Shown here: positions 1 through 12,638 of the stretch, in pieces
How positions within the stretch are numbered: position 1 is the stretch's first letter
Layout: every line of letters begins with the position of its first letter
Source of the DNA: Orobanche coerulescens
Lineage: Eukaryota > Streptophyta > Magnoliopsida > Lamiales > Orobanchaceae
Assembly (NCBI GenBank): GCA_033398695.1
Contig: CM065801.1
Coordinates: forward strand, 106,633,170 to 106,697,169
Length of the DNA: 64,000 bases
Direction of reading: 5' to 3'
Program-made: the position numbers and the translations under genes
Notes under the pieces: generated by a model
Databases searched by the model: none
Told to the model about the DNA's origin: nothing
The model's input: the letters and a program-made list of their open reading frames with translations, nothing else

Positions 1-1125
1 GTGAAATATTTAATTCATTAGGCCGTAAATCAATTTATCCAATAAATCGATTTAGACATCCAATTTCCCAAATTAGATATCCAATATCTAATATTCATAA
101 TGAGAGAATTAGCTTAATTCATTCCGTCGTCAATCCTAATGCGCGACTCGGTAGGTCCGTCTCAGTCAGCAATGGGAGGAACCAAAGAGTAGTAGCACCA
201 CCTAGCCAGCCTGGCGGCCTACACTGTACCCCAACTAAGAACGAATGATTGGGATCATTCAAGAACCATTCTGTCGTGAATACCAGTATACGTATAAACC
301 CTTCTTTCAAATGTCCCGATCAAGTTATAGAGTCACGGTCAGTCAAACCCTATCTGTACTTGACGCTATGCATGCGTTAATGCAAATCGAGATCATCGAG
401 TGCCGTGTATCTAATACAACTAGCTCCAATGCTTTGGCCAAAGACTTATGATCTCATCCGCCAATAACCGCATAGGACATATAACCCGCTCACTAACGGG
501 AGAAAGAATTCTATCTTGGTATTCGATAGGACTGCTACTTGCCGTCAAGATGCACGTCGAGGTTGACCCCCGCCTCCCGGTTTACAGGGTCGAACTACTC
601 TAATGAAAATCTTGACGTCACAAGCACATCCCTACTAAATCCTCAAGTCGAAGGTTCACGAATACCTATCACAACCTTTCGATTCCATCATTGACTGTCC
701 CGGAGTGAAATCCGTGTGACGAATCGAGGGTGAGTCGGTTCGAGTATACTAATCTAATTAGCATACCTATAACGTGTGCTCCCACTAACCATTAGTGTTC
801 GACAGGCACTCTCCATGTAAAAGAACATGTCATACAAGTCTTCACATAAACTTAACGCCCAGTCAAGTTTCATCGACTTGCGAACGATTAAGTATTTGAG
901 CTATAAACCTTTCCAGTGCCGACCCCTTATCCAATAAGGAGTGGAACGTTTTGCTCTCAAATACACGGACTAGTTTCTATATGTTTATTTACGAGTTAGG
1001 AATGCCAGTAACTACCAGTAAATAAAGAAACATTCATTTGCCTTATATAAATGGTTTACATAATTACAAGTACAATGCCCTCACTCAACAACCTCTGAGT
1101 GGCATTCTAGGGCACACTCCTAACA
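1..1125 (-). repeat. C1 3' LTR, partial
   Basis: On the minus strand the LTR starts TGTTAGGAGTGTGCCC at 1125, immediately after a polypurine stretch (about 1126-1137, AGTGGGAGAT). It continues to the window edge without reaching its end. It matches 7588-8717 nearly base for base. Confidence 0.92.
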
Positions 1126-1140
1126 ATCTCCCACTTGCAC

Positions 1141-1707
1141 TCAATGCCACACACTATGGTATCTAATACCCATGTTCTCCAGATGACGCTCCAAGCTAGT
1201 CTGAGATAGTGGCTTGGTCAGTGGATCGGCGACGTTGTCGGCCTAGTCTACTCTGGGCAGCACAATGTATCCCTTGCGAACAAATTCTCTTACGAGATGA
1301 TACTTCCTCTCAATATGTTTGGTGCTGTTGTGAAACCTCGGCTCCTTGGCCTGTGCTACATCTCCGTCGTTGTCGCAGTACAACGGAACAGGCAGCTCAG
1401 CACATGGTATCATTTGAAGTTCTCCTAGAAACTTCTGAATCCAGAACCCTTCCTTGGAAGCCTACGAGGCTGCTTGATACTCAGCCTGACAGGTGGAATC
1501 AGCAGTCGCGCTTTGCTTGGCACTACGCCAAGATACTGCTCCTCCATTAAGAGTAAATATGTAGCCAGAAGTGGACATCGAGTCGTCCTTCAGTCCTTGG
1601 AAGTCCGAATCAGTGAATCCCACCACATCCAAATCTCCACCGCCATACATAAGAACCATATCTCTCGTTCTTCTCAAGTACTTGAGAACGTTCTTCTGAC
1701 GATCCAA
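1141..1707 (-). pseudogene. C1 polyprotein, RNase H and C-terminus, broken
   Basis: The upper part (1462-1707) is an open frame with the copia RNase H motif around FTDSDFQG followed by STSGYIFTLNGGAVSW. These are the first catalytic Asp and the conserved Trp region. Below 1462 the homology continues in another frame through the CDN and TKHI-type motifs to a stop at 1141-1143 (complement of TCA), just before the polypurine tract. The same C-terminus is intact in C4 at 40397-40915, which fixes the end point. At least one frameshift near 1460 breaks the reading frame. Confidence 0.85.
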
Positions 1708-1713
1708 TGTTCC

Positions 1714-2883
1714 CTACAGGTTTGCCTGAAACCTACTCACCACGCTTACAGCATGCGCGATGTCAGGTCTTGTACACAACATAGCATACATGAGGCTACC
1801 CACGGCCGAAGCATATGGTATATTACTCATTTCCTTGCGTTGTTCCTCACTTTGAGCACACATCTTCAAGGTGAGTTTTATTCCATGTTGCATCGGTAGG
1901 AACCCTCTTTTAGAATCATCCATCTTAAATCGCTTTAAGATCTTATCTATATAGAGGGCTTGGGAAAGGCCTATTGTTCTCTTCGCTCTATCCCGGTAGA
2001 GCCGAATACCAAGAATATAGGTTGCTTCTCCCAAGTCTTTCATGGAGAAATTACTCGAAAGCCAAGCTTTCACAGAACTGAGCATTCCCACATCATTTCC
2101 TATTAGTAGAATGTCATCTACATATAGTACTAAGAATGCGATCTTGCTCCCACTAACCCTCTTGTATACACAAGGTTCCTCTTCATTTTGCACGAAATCA
2201 AACTCTTTGATTGCCTCGTCAAAATGAAGGTTCCAACTACGCGACGCTTTCTTCAGTCCGTAAATAGAACGCTGAAGCTTGCACACTTTCTGAATATCGA
2301 CTTCGGACACAAAACCTTTAGGCTGCTCCATATAGATTTCCTCCTCGAGGAATCCATTAAGGAAAGCCGTCTTTACGTCCATTTGCCATATCTCATAATC
2401 GTGGTAGGCAACTATAGCAAGCATCATGCGAATAGACTTGATCATGGCTACGGGCGAGAAGGTATCGTGGTAATCGATCCCTACCTTCTGGGTATAACCC
2501 TTTGCCACAAGCCTGGCCTTATAGGCGTCAACCTTGCCATCACCATTAGTCTTTCTCTTGTAGATCCACTTGTTCCCAATAGGCACTATGCCCTTGGGGC
2601 AGTCTACTAGAGTCCAGACCTGATTTACATGCATCGAGTCTATCTCAGCTTCCATAGCTTCACGCCATTTCGCGGAGTCTACATCCACCATCGCTTGGTC
2701 ATAGGTCGTCGGGTCGGTCTCTTGGCTATCACTTGGAACCTCATGGAGACCCAGCTCCTCCAAGTGCACAAGCCCATACCTATCAGGTAAATGAGACACC
2801 CTACTAGACCTACGAGGTGGTTGTACTTGTGTTTGAAAGTTCGATCTCAGTTTCTTGCACAGGTGTCTCTCGAGGTGTTTCAT
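1714..2883 (-). pseudogene. C1 polyprotein, reverse transcriptase
   Basis: This 389-codon open frame is a copia reverse transcriptase. The connector motif NKWIYKRK lies near residue 104, the first catalytic Asp in QMDVKTAFLNG near 167-177, and YVDD at 254-257. The downstream RMDEYSKR-type linker follows, and the frame ends just before RNase H. All RT residues checked are present, so this is the best preserved C1 domain. It is separated by stops or frameshifts from the integrase above 2883 and the RNase H below 1714. Its true translation start lies in gag at 5053; the ATG at 2883 is not meaningful. Confidence 0.92.
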
Positions 2884-3136
2884 TGTATTCTTCTAAAGAA
2901 ATACTTCTACCTGCTCCGCCTTCCTGAATGAACTCATCTTCCAGGAAGTGTGCTTGTAAAGCAACAACGATCCTTCGATCTTCGGGCATGTAGAATAGAT
3001 ATCCCATCGTCCCAGATGGGAATCCAATGAAACATCCCTTCTCAGACCTAGCTTCCAGCTTTTCCACCTTAGTCTTCTTGACATAAGCGGGACATCCCCA
3101 AATCCTAATATGATTAAGACTTGGTTTCCTTCCTTC
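2810..3136 (-). pseudogene. C1 integrase C-terminus and integrase-RT linker, frameshifted
   Basis: Minus-strand frames here encode the copia integrase tail found downstream of the catalytic core (RIWGCPAYV-like and KLEARSEKGCFIGFP motifs, then an acidic linker). The 2810-3067 frame carries KLEARSEKGCFIGF. C4 has the equivalent segment at 39398-39709. The change of frame near 3136 separates it from the integrase core. No promoter or start is expected here. Confidence 0.8.
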
Positions 3137-5053
3137 CTACATCTCATGTGGAGTTTTAGGAACGGATTTAGAAGGACATCTGTTCAAGATATACGCGGCA
3201 GTCAGAAGTGCATACCCCCACAGGTAAATCGGCAAGTCAGTATAGCCCAGCATGGAACGGATCATGTTCAACAGGGTCCAGTTCCTTCTTTCTGACACAC
3301 CATTTAACTGAGGAGTACCTGCAGGTGTTAGTTGTGAAACTATTCCATGTTTCTTAAGAAACTCGTCAAACTCCGTACTCATATACTCACCACCTCGGTC
3401 CGACCGAAGTGCTTTGATATGATTACCAGTTTGTTTCTCGACTAGGGCCTTGAATTCCTGGAATTTCTCAAAGGCCTCGGATTTATGTTTCATTAAGTAT
3501 ACATAACCATACCTAGTATGATCATCTGTAAACGTAATGAAATATTGATATCCGTCACGTGCTGCTTCCAAAGCACCACATACGTCGGTATGGATTAATC
3601 CCAGTTTATCATCGGCTCTTTCAAAAGTCCCTGTGAAGGGGGACTTAGTCATTTTGCCTTTAAGGCAAGATTCACAAGTAGGAAAGGGATCCGATCCCAA
3701 TGGACCCATAAGTCCATCTTTTTCCATCTTGTAAACCTTGGTCTGACCAACATGACCAAGTCTAAGATGCCATTTCAAAACTTGACTGGTTTCATCCCTA
3801 CCACGTTTTCTAGTCATAGTATTCACAACTACTTTGTTGCTGAGATTTAGATGATATAATCCATTCAACAATGTAGCAGTACCCACTAGTTTATTTCTAA
3901 AATAAATTTTGCAGGAACCTTCACCAATGAAAAATGAAAAGCCTTTTCGGTCCATGACCGGAATGGATACAATGTTTTTGTGCCCCTTGGGCAAAACAAG
4001 TACATCTTCTAAAGTCAAAACAAAGCCGGATTCTAAACCCAAAAGAAGTGATCCTATGTCGGTCGCACTATGCCCGCTTCCGACTGTGATCATAACTTCT
4101 CCAGCTCCAAGCTTCCTACTTTGTTCCAGATCCTGATTCACGGTACAAATATGAGAACTAGCACCAGAATCCAGTATCGAGGAAGTAGAAAATACAGTAG
4201 CAGAACAATTTGTTTCCAAAACTAAAAGTTCTGTACCTGAAGTGCCATGAAGAATGGGACAGTCTCTAGCCCAGTGGCCCAGCTCACCGCACTTGAGACA
4301 AGCATCCTTCTTATTTTTGTTCTTCGGAACCATCGGGGCCTTGCCCTTACCATTAAGGTCCTTAACTTGTGGTCCAGTTTGCTTCTTGGTTTTTTTCTTC
4401 TTGTTCTTAGACCTCCGAGGTCCAGAAGAAATCACAAGAGCAGACTCCTTCATCCGTGGAGTCTTCATCTGAGACTGAGCGGTCACAAGTTTGTTTATTA
4501 GCCCAGCTAAATTACATGCAATCTCATTGCAGTTGAAGTTCATAACAAACTGTGAGAAGGAATCAGGGAGAGACTGTAGGATAAGGTCGGTTTGGAGAGA
4601 AGTATCCATTTTAAAATCAAGAGCCTCCAATCTCTCGATCATGGATATCATTTTGAGGACGTGTTCCCCAACCTTTTCACCTTCCTTCATCCTTGCACCG
4701 AACAGTTGCTTGGATATCTCATATCTAGCAGTTCTGCTGTGCTCACCATAAAGTTCGGTTAAGGGAGATAGAATCTGCCTAGCAGAAGTAATTTTCTAAT
4801 GAGCTCTCTGAAGCTCATTAGACTTGGAAGCCATCATATAAGCACGGACTTTCACGTCATCCTTAACCCACTTTTCGTGGTTTTCAATCTCTTCCTGATT
4901 GGCTCAGGTCCGCACAGGAGGCGCCGGAATGTCCGTCTCCAAGATGTATCCCAGTGCCTCTATACTGAGGACATTCATCAGATTGCGGAGCCAATCCACA
5001 AAGTTAGGTCCCATTAAGGTGTTCTTTTCGAGTAGAATTGCGAGTGGATTCAT
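3137..5053 (-). pseudogene. C1 polyprotein: gag, zinc knuckle, protease, integrase core
   Basis: The likely start is the ATG at 5053-5051, just inside a run matching the copia gag N-terminus (GPNFVDWLRNLMN). This N-terminal part has stop codons. From 4690 a 517-codon open frame carries the rest of gag, a lysine-rich stretch, a zinc knuckle CLKCGELGHWARDC (residues 131-144), the protease motif LDSGASSH (173-180), the GAG-pre-integrase HHCC (H308, H313, C339, C342), and an integrase core with D369, D431 and E467, a DD35E spacing. It ends at 3137 inside the integrase. All catalytic residues I can check are intact. Confidence 0.93.
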
Positions 5054-6712
5054 TGTCATATTGAGTTATGTTTGCATTAAGTATAACAAATTAATTAGTG
5101 ACTTGTTATATTATGTTCTGAGTATAGAATTAAGGTCTTTTCTATTATTGTTACCTAGCTCCCACTATTTTTATCGGAATAACACACTCCCATGTGAAAA
5201 CCAGAAGTATCGTCGCTCTACTTCATAGTGGTGATCGAGTTCTTTATAAATCTTAATAGAGGGCAACCGAGCAGGTTTCTAGTCTATTAATTTTCATAAA
5301 GTGGTGTCCAACACCAACCCATCTAATGGATGATTCGATCTTCTTTTTCCCCTTGATCATTCCCCTCAACCTATACGGTTTCTATGGTTCGTGAACAAGT
5401 TAAGTTTATACCATCGACGCAAATCAGTTTCACAATTGAATCTTATCCGGCAACCTATCAGGTTTCTAGGGATAAAATTTGCTCCAACCGAAGGCATCCA
5501 ATGCACTCCCGGTAATTTATCCGTCCTCCCCGAACGACTACCCCGATAACTCGGAAGCATAGCACATCCGGTTCGGATTTCAATTTCCCGAAAACTCGAT
5601 GGAGGGAAGGAAAACCTTGAAACCTTATAAACTTAATAATTTATTGTGGGAGAATTTTCGCGATTTACGTTGCACTTTGCACATTAATCGTTTAAGCGCG
5701 TTTGTGGCATTCATACAATATGAAACAACCATTCACAACCTAGTTGCTACCAACATGTGGTTCATGGACCGTTCCTAGAAAACAAAAACTCCGTAATCTA
5801 ATTACAAGTCTTCGTCTTGAATCTTCGTCTTCTCGAAATGGATCTTCCTCAGGTATTCGTCATTACATATAAATTTTACATCGAAAATTGCATCCTAGAT
5901 ACAAACATTTCTAGTAAAATAAATAGGCTCAAAACGGCCTTTACAACCCAATCGAATAAAACGAACGATTCAAAAACTAAGTCCACGAACCACATCCCCA
6001 TTCATAAGAATTCATCCAATAAATACTAAATAAATGGAAAGCGTAGAGATACATTGATCCAATCAACAACACGAACCGATCCAATCGATTCACACAATTG
6101 GTAATATAATAACGTTCAAAATAATTCGGTCGACCATAAATATTCCAATTAATCAAATTTCCCTTATAAAATGAAATACCATAAATCATTTTAATCATAT
6201 TAAATCCAATTTAACATGAGGGAGATTAGTTTTCAAGAATACACGAAAAATCGGCAGGCGAAAATGGCTGTCATGGCGAGTCACTTTGTCGGCATCTTCC
6301 GTGATGGCTGGCATGGCCGAGTCACGCTTCGGCGGCTTCCGGCCGGGCACGGCCCGTGTCTCGACACGGTCGGGTCTGCAGCGATGGGAGGCTGCCGGAC
6401 ACGGCCCGTGTCACCGGACGGCCGAGTCACCTGGCGACTTCACGCCCTTTGTCCGAAAAATCGTCCGACGACGATTCGGAGCTCGATTTTCGACCGGATA
6501 TCCAATATCAATATTTTTCAACATTCATATCTTCAATATAAATCATATTTCCAAGAAATTAAGATTTATATTTAGACATAAACTTACGAAAAATATAACT
6601 ACAACGAACGTAAAAATATATACCACGATTATGACTAAAATGATTCCAAATCATTCACCATATAATCAAGCATTCCAAATGCCAATATCGTATATAGGAT
6701 CGCAAGACCTAT
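5054..6712 (-). other. C1 leader (5' untranslated region) with GC-rich island
   Basis: These 1.66 kb between PBS and gag have no supported coding. Most is AT-rich, but 6255-6475 is an abrupt GC-rich island with repeated GGCCGAGTCAC and inverted CGGCCCGTGTC/GACACGG segments. C2 and C4 have comparable GC-rich islands a few hundred bases after the PBS. The short open frames here are chance products of the GC shift. Confidence 0.75.
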
Positions 6713-6724
6713 TCTCCTATACCA
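6713..6724 (-). other. C1 primer binding site, degenerate
   Basis: One base after the 5' LTR the minus strand reads TGGTATAGGAGA. It aligns with the initiator tRNA-Met PBS TGGTATCGGAGC seen intact in C2 and C4, differing at two positions. Confidence 0.8.
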
Positions 6725-6725
6725 C

Positions 6726-8717
6726 TGTTGGGATTCGGTGCCTAAATCGAAGGCCCAGCGGAAGCGGTAAAATGAAAATTAATTTGATCCGAATCCCTAC
6801 GAGGATCGATCGAGCTACGTATATACGAATATCAAAAACGAAATACAAGAGATACGAGAAACATACCCTCGTAGTCCGTTGATTAAATGGATAACCTTCT
6901 CTTGAGCTATTCCCCAAGCTTTGCTTGATCTCTACGAATCTATTCCGCTCCAAACCCTTGAACGATCCAACGCCGAAAGCACCGCGTCTCTACTTGTCAC
7001 GTGCCGGAGAAACGACCGGAACGACAATCACCTTGCTATCCTCCGAGGATACGGCTAGAGCTAAGTGATGAAGCTTTCAATATGAAATTATTACACTCTA
7101 AGTGTATAACTCACAATCTCTCTTTTATTTCTCAATTTTTCTCCAAGAAAAAATCAAGAACTTGATGAATAGAGAAGAAGATGATGAAGTAGACTTCTCT
7201 CTCTTTCATCTCTCTTATTCACGTAGGAATCAATGTGAATGAAGTGAATGAGGTGAGAAGTCTTCCTCTCTTTATTCTATATCCACTCACATGCAAAACA
7301 AATCATCTCATATGATTTTTGCCACACAAGTCATGTTCCTTAATATAAAAAAGAAACAACAAGACAATGGGAAGGTGGGTGGAAGGGGTTGGGGCGGCCC
7401 ATGTTAGAAATCGGACGAGTTCGGTTCGTTTTGGACTTCCGCGAGTCCAAACAGATAAACTCCGATTCCGTTCCGATGTATTTGTGTCGTTTAATTAATC
7501 CAATTAATTAAACATATCAAATACAAAATAACATAATTAATTTCTCCAAGAAATAATTATATTCATGAATTAAATTAATCACCCAGTGAAATATTTAATT
7601 CATTAGGCCGTAAATCAATTTATCCAATAAATCGATTTAGACATCCAATGTCCCAAATTAGATATCCAATATCTAATATTCACAATGAGAGAATTAGCTT
7701 AATTCATTCTGTCGTCAATCCTAATGCGCGACTCGGTAGGTCCGTCTCAGTCAGCAATGGGAGGAACCAAAGAGTAGTAGCACCACCTAGCCATCCTGGC
7801 GGCCTACACTGTACCCCAACTGAGAACGAATGATTGGGATCATTCAAGAACCATTCTGTTGTGAATACCAGTATACGTATAAACCCTTGTTTCAAATGTC
7901 CCGATCAAGTTATAGAGTCACGGTCAGTCAAACCCTATCTGTACTTGACGCTATGCATGCGTTAATGCAAATCGAGATCATCGAGTTGTCGTGTATCTAA
8001 TACAACTAGCTACAATGCTTTGGCCAAAGACTTATGATCTCATCTGCCAATAACCGCATAGGACATATAACCTGCTCACTAACGGGAGAAAGAATTCTAT
8101 CTTGGTATTCAGTAGGACCTGCTACTTGCCCGTCAAGATGCACGTCGAGGTTGACCCCCGCCTCCCGGTTTACAGGGTCGAACTACTCTAATGAAAATCT
8201 TGACGTCACAAGCACATCCCTACTAAATCCTCAAGTCGAAGGTTCACGAATACCTATCACAACCTTTCGATTCCGTCATTGACTGTCCCAGAGTGAAATC
8301 CGTGTGACGAATCGAGGGTGAGTCAGTTCGAGTATACTAATCTAATTAGCATACCTATAACGTGTGCTCCCACTAACCATTAGTGTTCGACAGGCACTCT
8401 CCATGTAAAAGAACACGTCATAGAAGTCTTCACATAAACTTAACGCCCAGTCAAGTTTCATCGACTTGCGAACGATTAAGTATTTGAGCTACAAACCTTT
8501 CCAGTGCCGACCCCCTTATCCAATAAGGAGTGGAACGTGTTGCTCTCAAATACACAGACTAGTTTCTATATGTTTATTTACGAGTTAGGAATGCCAGTAA
8601 CTACCAATAAATAAAGAAACATTCATTTGCCTTATATAAATGGTTTACATAATTACAAGTACAATGCCCTCACTCAACAACCTCTGAGTGGCATTCGAGG
8701 GCACACTCCTAAAAACA
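6726..8717 (-). repeat. C1 5' LTR
   Basis: This 1992-bp LTR ends CGAATCCCAACA next to the PBS. Its outer end reads TGTTTTTAGGAGTGTG where the 3' LTR has TGTTAGGAGTGTG, so three T have been gained at the terminus. A TATA-like stretch (TATAGAATAAAG on the minus strand, about 7273-7286) could be the promoter. The inner 600 bp (AATTAATTAA-rich, then GGAACGGAATC) is shared with C3, which belongs to a related family. Confidence 0.92.
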
Positions 8718-10046
8718 ACGGATGTCTCGGTACATTTAAATCAGTTACCGATAACGAAGATGATAATCGAATACATCAATGCCTTCAATCGGCCAATACA
8801 ATATCAATAGAAAAACACCGCTATCAATACTGACGATCACCACAATATCTCAATGGAACATCAGTCACGATAACAATCGATACGTCGATACCGCGAACCG
8901 GCTATCGATAGTAGCTTTACCAACAAGTATCGCAATGCCTTGAACCAGCCATTTACGAACAACAATAACATTTGGCATAATTTGTCGACGGGTGTCGTAT
9001 CAAACAATCCCCTGATATCAATACAATCATAAAGAGGCCAAGTCTCGAAATCATACACACATTCGTACACCTACACGATAACGTTAATCTCATGGATTAG
9101 TACAAGTATAAAACTTGCCTTGATATCAATACAACGGACTGTTACCAATTCAGTTGATTTCGTCTTACGAGTTCCTCAGTCCCGACCAAGGTAATATACG
9201 AACTCTTCAACCTCAACCGCAACACAACACTCAGAATCCATGATCAAACATCATATCTTATTGTAAAACGAAGGATTAATAATCAACAGGTTCGATGACG
9301 AACAATATAAATACCACCAAACCACAAACTCAACCGTTTCACCATATCTCGACTAATCACCGTCTAAACAATCCAACTCAGACACTTACAAATCCTGTCC
9401 ACAATACAAGTCGAAATATGATGATCATATCAGCAACCAATTCGGACCAATAATAAGGGTCTAAATGTTCCAAACTCAATTCTTAAATACGAATTGACAA
9501 GGTTCCCTTCTCGTATATCCATCCTTAAAATCTACTTATGACCGTCATCAATTCGAATCATCCGACTGGTTCAAAACAATAGACTATCATATTAAAAAGG
9601 TTATCAAACAATCCAACCATTCGACTTGAATATTTGCTCCATACGTATAGGCTTCCAAATTCAGAGATGAATAATAGTCTCATCAAACTCATAATCACAT
9701 TCGTATTCCTATACGAATATTATTTCAAACACATAATTTAGTTCTAGATATGAATATTCCATATTCATTTTCAAAACATCAACACTTCTTAAAAATTTTC
9801 ATCACCTTGTATAATTCAAGAGTTCTTCAAGAACATGAAATATCCGAAATCACGTTCAGAACAACATATCCGAGGTATATATCTCCATGTTACCATTTTC
9901 TTCGTCATGCCATTCATACAACCTCAAGAATCGCAACAAAACCATTATCATCATATGAAGAAGACCTCAATAATCATATCAACATCCGAAATCTCTTATT
10001 ACAATTCCAATAAATCTCGTATCACATTATCACATGATACCATAAT
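8718..10046 (-). other. G0 leader-like noncoding region, truncated by C1
   Basis: This is 1.3 kb of AT-rich sequence without convincing coding on either strand. On the minus strand it begins 4 bp after the G0 LTR end with TGGTATCATG (10042-10033), which resembles the tRNA-Met PBS. I therefore read it as the untranslated leader of a minus-strand gypsy element cut off at 8717 by C1. It could instead be flanking DNA with a chance PBS match. Confidence 0.55.
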
Positions 10047-11558
10047 TGTAACACTCCAGATCCTCCTCGGAATATTACACGCCGCACACCCTTCTCACAA
10101 GGATTTACCAGGCTAAGCACAATTTTCCACGTCATTTCAAAAATGCCAAACAGACCGATGATGGTAATATTTTTCAAATACTAAAAAAAATCATTTTCCA
10201 AATACCGTCATAAAAATACCGTCAAAACGATCAAGGCCAAAATGCCAAAAACTCAGTTTAGGGAATCGGTTTTACAAAATAAAATTCAGTTGGCAAAATA
10301 CCAAAAGCCATTTCAAAATACTCACGCAGCGGATAAAAGTACAGTCCAATATATGCATTTACATTGAAATAAGACGAACATCAAAACACACGATTCCCAA
10401 CATACTCCCTCCCAAGTAGTAATCCTTAAAAAAACGAACCACTATCAAAGGGATACGAGGATTACCTTGTATGGACGAACCACGAAAAAGAATAATTGAA
10501 CTCCATTCCAAGAATCATCAAAAACTTCAAGAACAATACCTAAATCCGAGCTCTCCAATCTTAATCTTGTTTAAGAGAATCATCTCTCAATGTTTAGGAA
10601 CTTCAAGTACTTCCCAAGGCTCTCTCTATTGACTGAAGGAAGGAGAATGGACAAAATGCCTCTCAGCACTCGTCTATCCTCTCTATAAAACATATCACTA
10701 GTGCGCGCTAGACCTTATATTTAGCGTGCGCTACAGGACTAGCGTGCGCTATCCTTCCTTGATAGTGTGCGCTATCGGATAGTCCAGAAGCTACTACATT
10801 GCTTCGAAAATTCATCTAACGTACGTAATGCCCATGAATTAGCGTACGCAAACACGCGTTGACTTGCTACAGTGAAATGCTCAGTAGCATGCGCTATTCC
10901 TCGACCTTAGCGCGCGCTAATCGTCGTTGACTTGCTATAGTATCGTGCCCCCACATGCCGAAAGCATCCGCGATTACCGGGATTCCTTTGACCGATATGG
11001 AATTAGCGTGCGCTAATCATACGGTTTTAGCGTGCGCTAGATCTACACGACAAACACTCGCTGACCTTATCTGGACACGCATCGAACATGGCCGGGTCCA
11101 CCCGCCGAAAGCTAAGATTCCATTATTGGCGATCTGGTGCGCTAACCAACATGCGTTAGCGTGCGCTAACTGAATATAAAAATCAACCTGGGCCTACCTG
11201 TCGGCCACCTTCCGGAACTAACCCAGCAAGTCGTTACGTACGTTAGGGGTCCTCCTTAGCGTACGTAACCGAACCTCTTAGCGTGCGCTAAGTATGCACC
11301 GTAGCGTACGCTAAGTATATATCTTAGCGCGCGCTAGGCACACCCTGTAGCGTGCGCTAACGTAGCTGTACTTAGCCATTTTCCGCTATTCTCGACCAAC
11401 ATCTCGACATACCAACGATCATACGGCACAATTAATACATATACGCATTCAACAACATTGTCATACGTTCACATCATCCTCAATCACAATTATCCATCAA
11501 TGACATACAACATATAAACGAAAAAAAATATATCCGAAAAAAAAATCGGGGTATTACA
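10047..11558 (-). repeat. G0: Ty3/gypsy LTR
   Basis: On the minus strand this begins TGTAATACCCCG right after a polypurine tract and ends GGAGTGTTACA, giving TG...CA ends over 1512 bp. The last 70 bp (AGCCTGGTAAATCC, then GCGTGTAATATTCC) resemble the tail of the G3 LTR at 42990-43060, so the two are related families. A TATA-like ATGTTTTATAG (minus strand, 10683-10692) lies just downstream of the palindrome array. It has a PPT on one side and a PBS-like site on the other, so it may sit between two internal regions as in G2. Confidence 0.8.
10699..11359 (-). promoter_or_regulatory. G0 LTR palindrome array, TAGCG(N2)CGCTA
   Basis: There are seven exact TAGCGTGCGCTA (10722, 10740, 11004, 11028, 11157, 11279, 11348). 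Close variants include TAGCGCGCGCTA (10908, 11325), TAGCGTACGCTA (11302), TAGTGCGCGCTA (10699) and TAGCATGCGCTA (10885). TTACGTACGTAA-like relatives also occur. Spacing is irregular (18-130 bp), so it is not a simple tandem repeat. The array ends about 10 bp upstream of the presumed TATA box in the LTR orientation. Its function is unknown. Confidence 0.85.
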
Positions 11559-12089
11559 CTCTACCCCCCTTAAAAATAAGTTTCGTCCTCGAAACTTGCA
11601 ATCACTCGCACAAACAACATTTCAACGGGAATTCAAATTCACCAAGAATTATCGAATAATCCGAACAACATACTTACAAGTCTGTGAAGTCGAAGATCTC
11701 CCGTGATACTAGCATGCGACTCCTAAACAAAGTCTCAACATAATACCGATACACACCAATATCGCAATTAGCAATTTAACAAAATCTCAAGGAAGAGTTC
11801 ACGTCCGTGACCACGGCCACGATTCTTCCTACTTTCAGCCAACATTCTGAAGGGCACACACGTGCGTAAGTATAATCCAAATCGCACATTCTCGAAGTGA
11901 CCAATTCCCAAGAATACCAAGCTATAAACGAAACGATTAAGAAAAATACAAGAAGAGTGAGAGGACTTACAAGTACCGGTCGCACTGTGATGATGGCAGA
12001 GTAGTGATACTGTGGGCAAATGACGACCCAATCGACCCAAAAGACCGACAGCCTAGGTATCCACAAACCTAATTTCTGATACCATATTC
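11559..12089 (-). mobile_element. Collapsed gypsy internal region: PBS, gag start, PPT
   Basis: On the minus strand, 5 bp after the G1 LTR, is the PBS TGGTATCAGAAA (12084-12073). About 230 bp later an ATG at 11845 opens a short frame beginning MLAESRKNRGRGHGREL, a basic Arg/Gly start like that of the G2 gag. It loses sense within about 25 codons. The region then ends with the hairpin AAGTTTCGAGGACGAAACTT and a PPT AAGGGGGGTAGAG (11571-11559) typical of plant chromovirus 3' ends. So both ends of an internal region are present but the gag-pol body is missing. Confidence 0.72.
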
Positions 12090-12638
12090 TGTAACACCCC
12101 CAAGTTATTCAGGGTATATTACAACACCTGAGCCCCGTCGTGGGACCCACAAAGCTATTCATGCGCGGAACCGAAAAACTTGACCGAGAAGGTCTAGATA
12201 CAATGAAAAGAAGGACAATACAAATGGTATTCAAAACCATAACCAATGAAACAATATACATCACCACACAAATCAATACCTCAGCAACACAGGCCGGACA
12301 TCAAGGAAACTGAAATACAATACTCGAGTATTTAAAATCTATTCCAGTACAACAACACTGAATGGAGGAATCCAAAAATATAACCGGAGACAAGACACAA
12401 TATCACACTTGCCCATCATTTTCATGCCGACCCGATACCCGCCTGTTCGTTCTCCTGGAACCTGAAATACATAAAAAGTATTTCCCCCATAAAGGGGTTA
12501 GCCGTCGAATAGCTAGTGCAAGTATATCAAGTATGAAACACAATACTCCTCGACAATAAAATAAATGTAACCGTCAATTCATCAATTTAAGACTAGTATT
12601 CCGAAATAACTAAATCTCATAGCATCACATCAAGACGT

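Larger units (their letters stand above)
1..8717 (-). mobile_element. C1: Ty1/copia LTR retrotransposon, 3' LTR cut by window edge
   Basis: Read on the minus strand, the order is 5' LTR (8717-6726), PBS, leader, gag, protease, integrase, reverse transcriptase, RNase H and 3' LTR (1125 to the edge). Integrase before RT is diagnostic of Ty1/copia. The two LTR copies are aligned over 1-1125 and about 7588-8717 and differ only at scattered bases, so the insertion is fairly young. About 865 bp of the 3' LTR should lie left of base 1. The polyprotein has stops and frameshifts, so this copy is not autonomous. It sits in the leader of gypsy element G0; the first bases to its right, ACGGA (8718-8722), are one half of the expected target duplication. 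Confidence 0.93.

Noticed and set aside
2042..2610. Plus-strand frames opposite the C1 RT
   Set aside because: They are shadows of the minus-strand RT.
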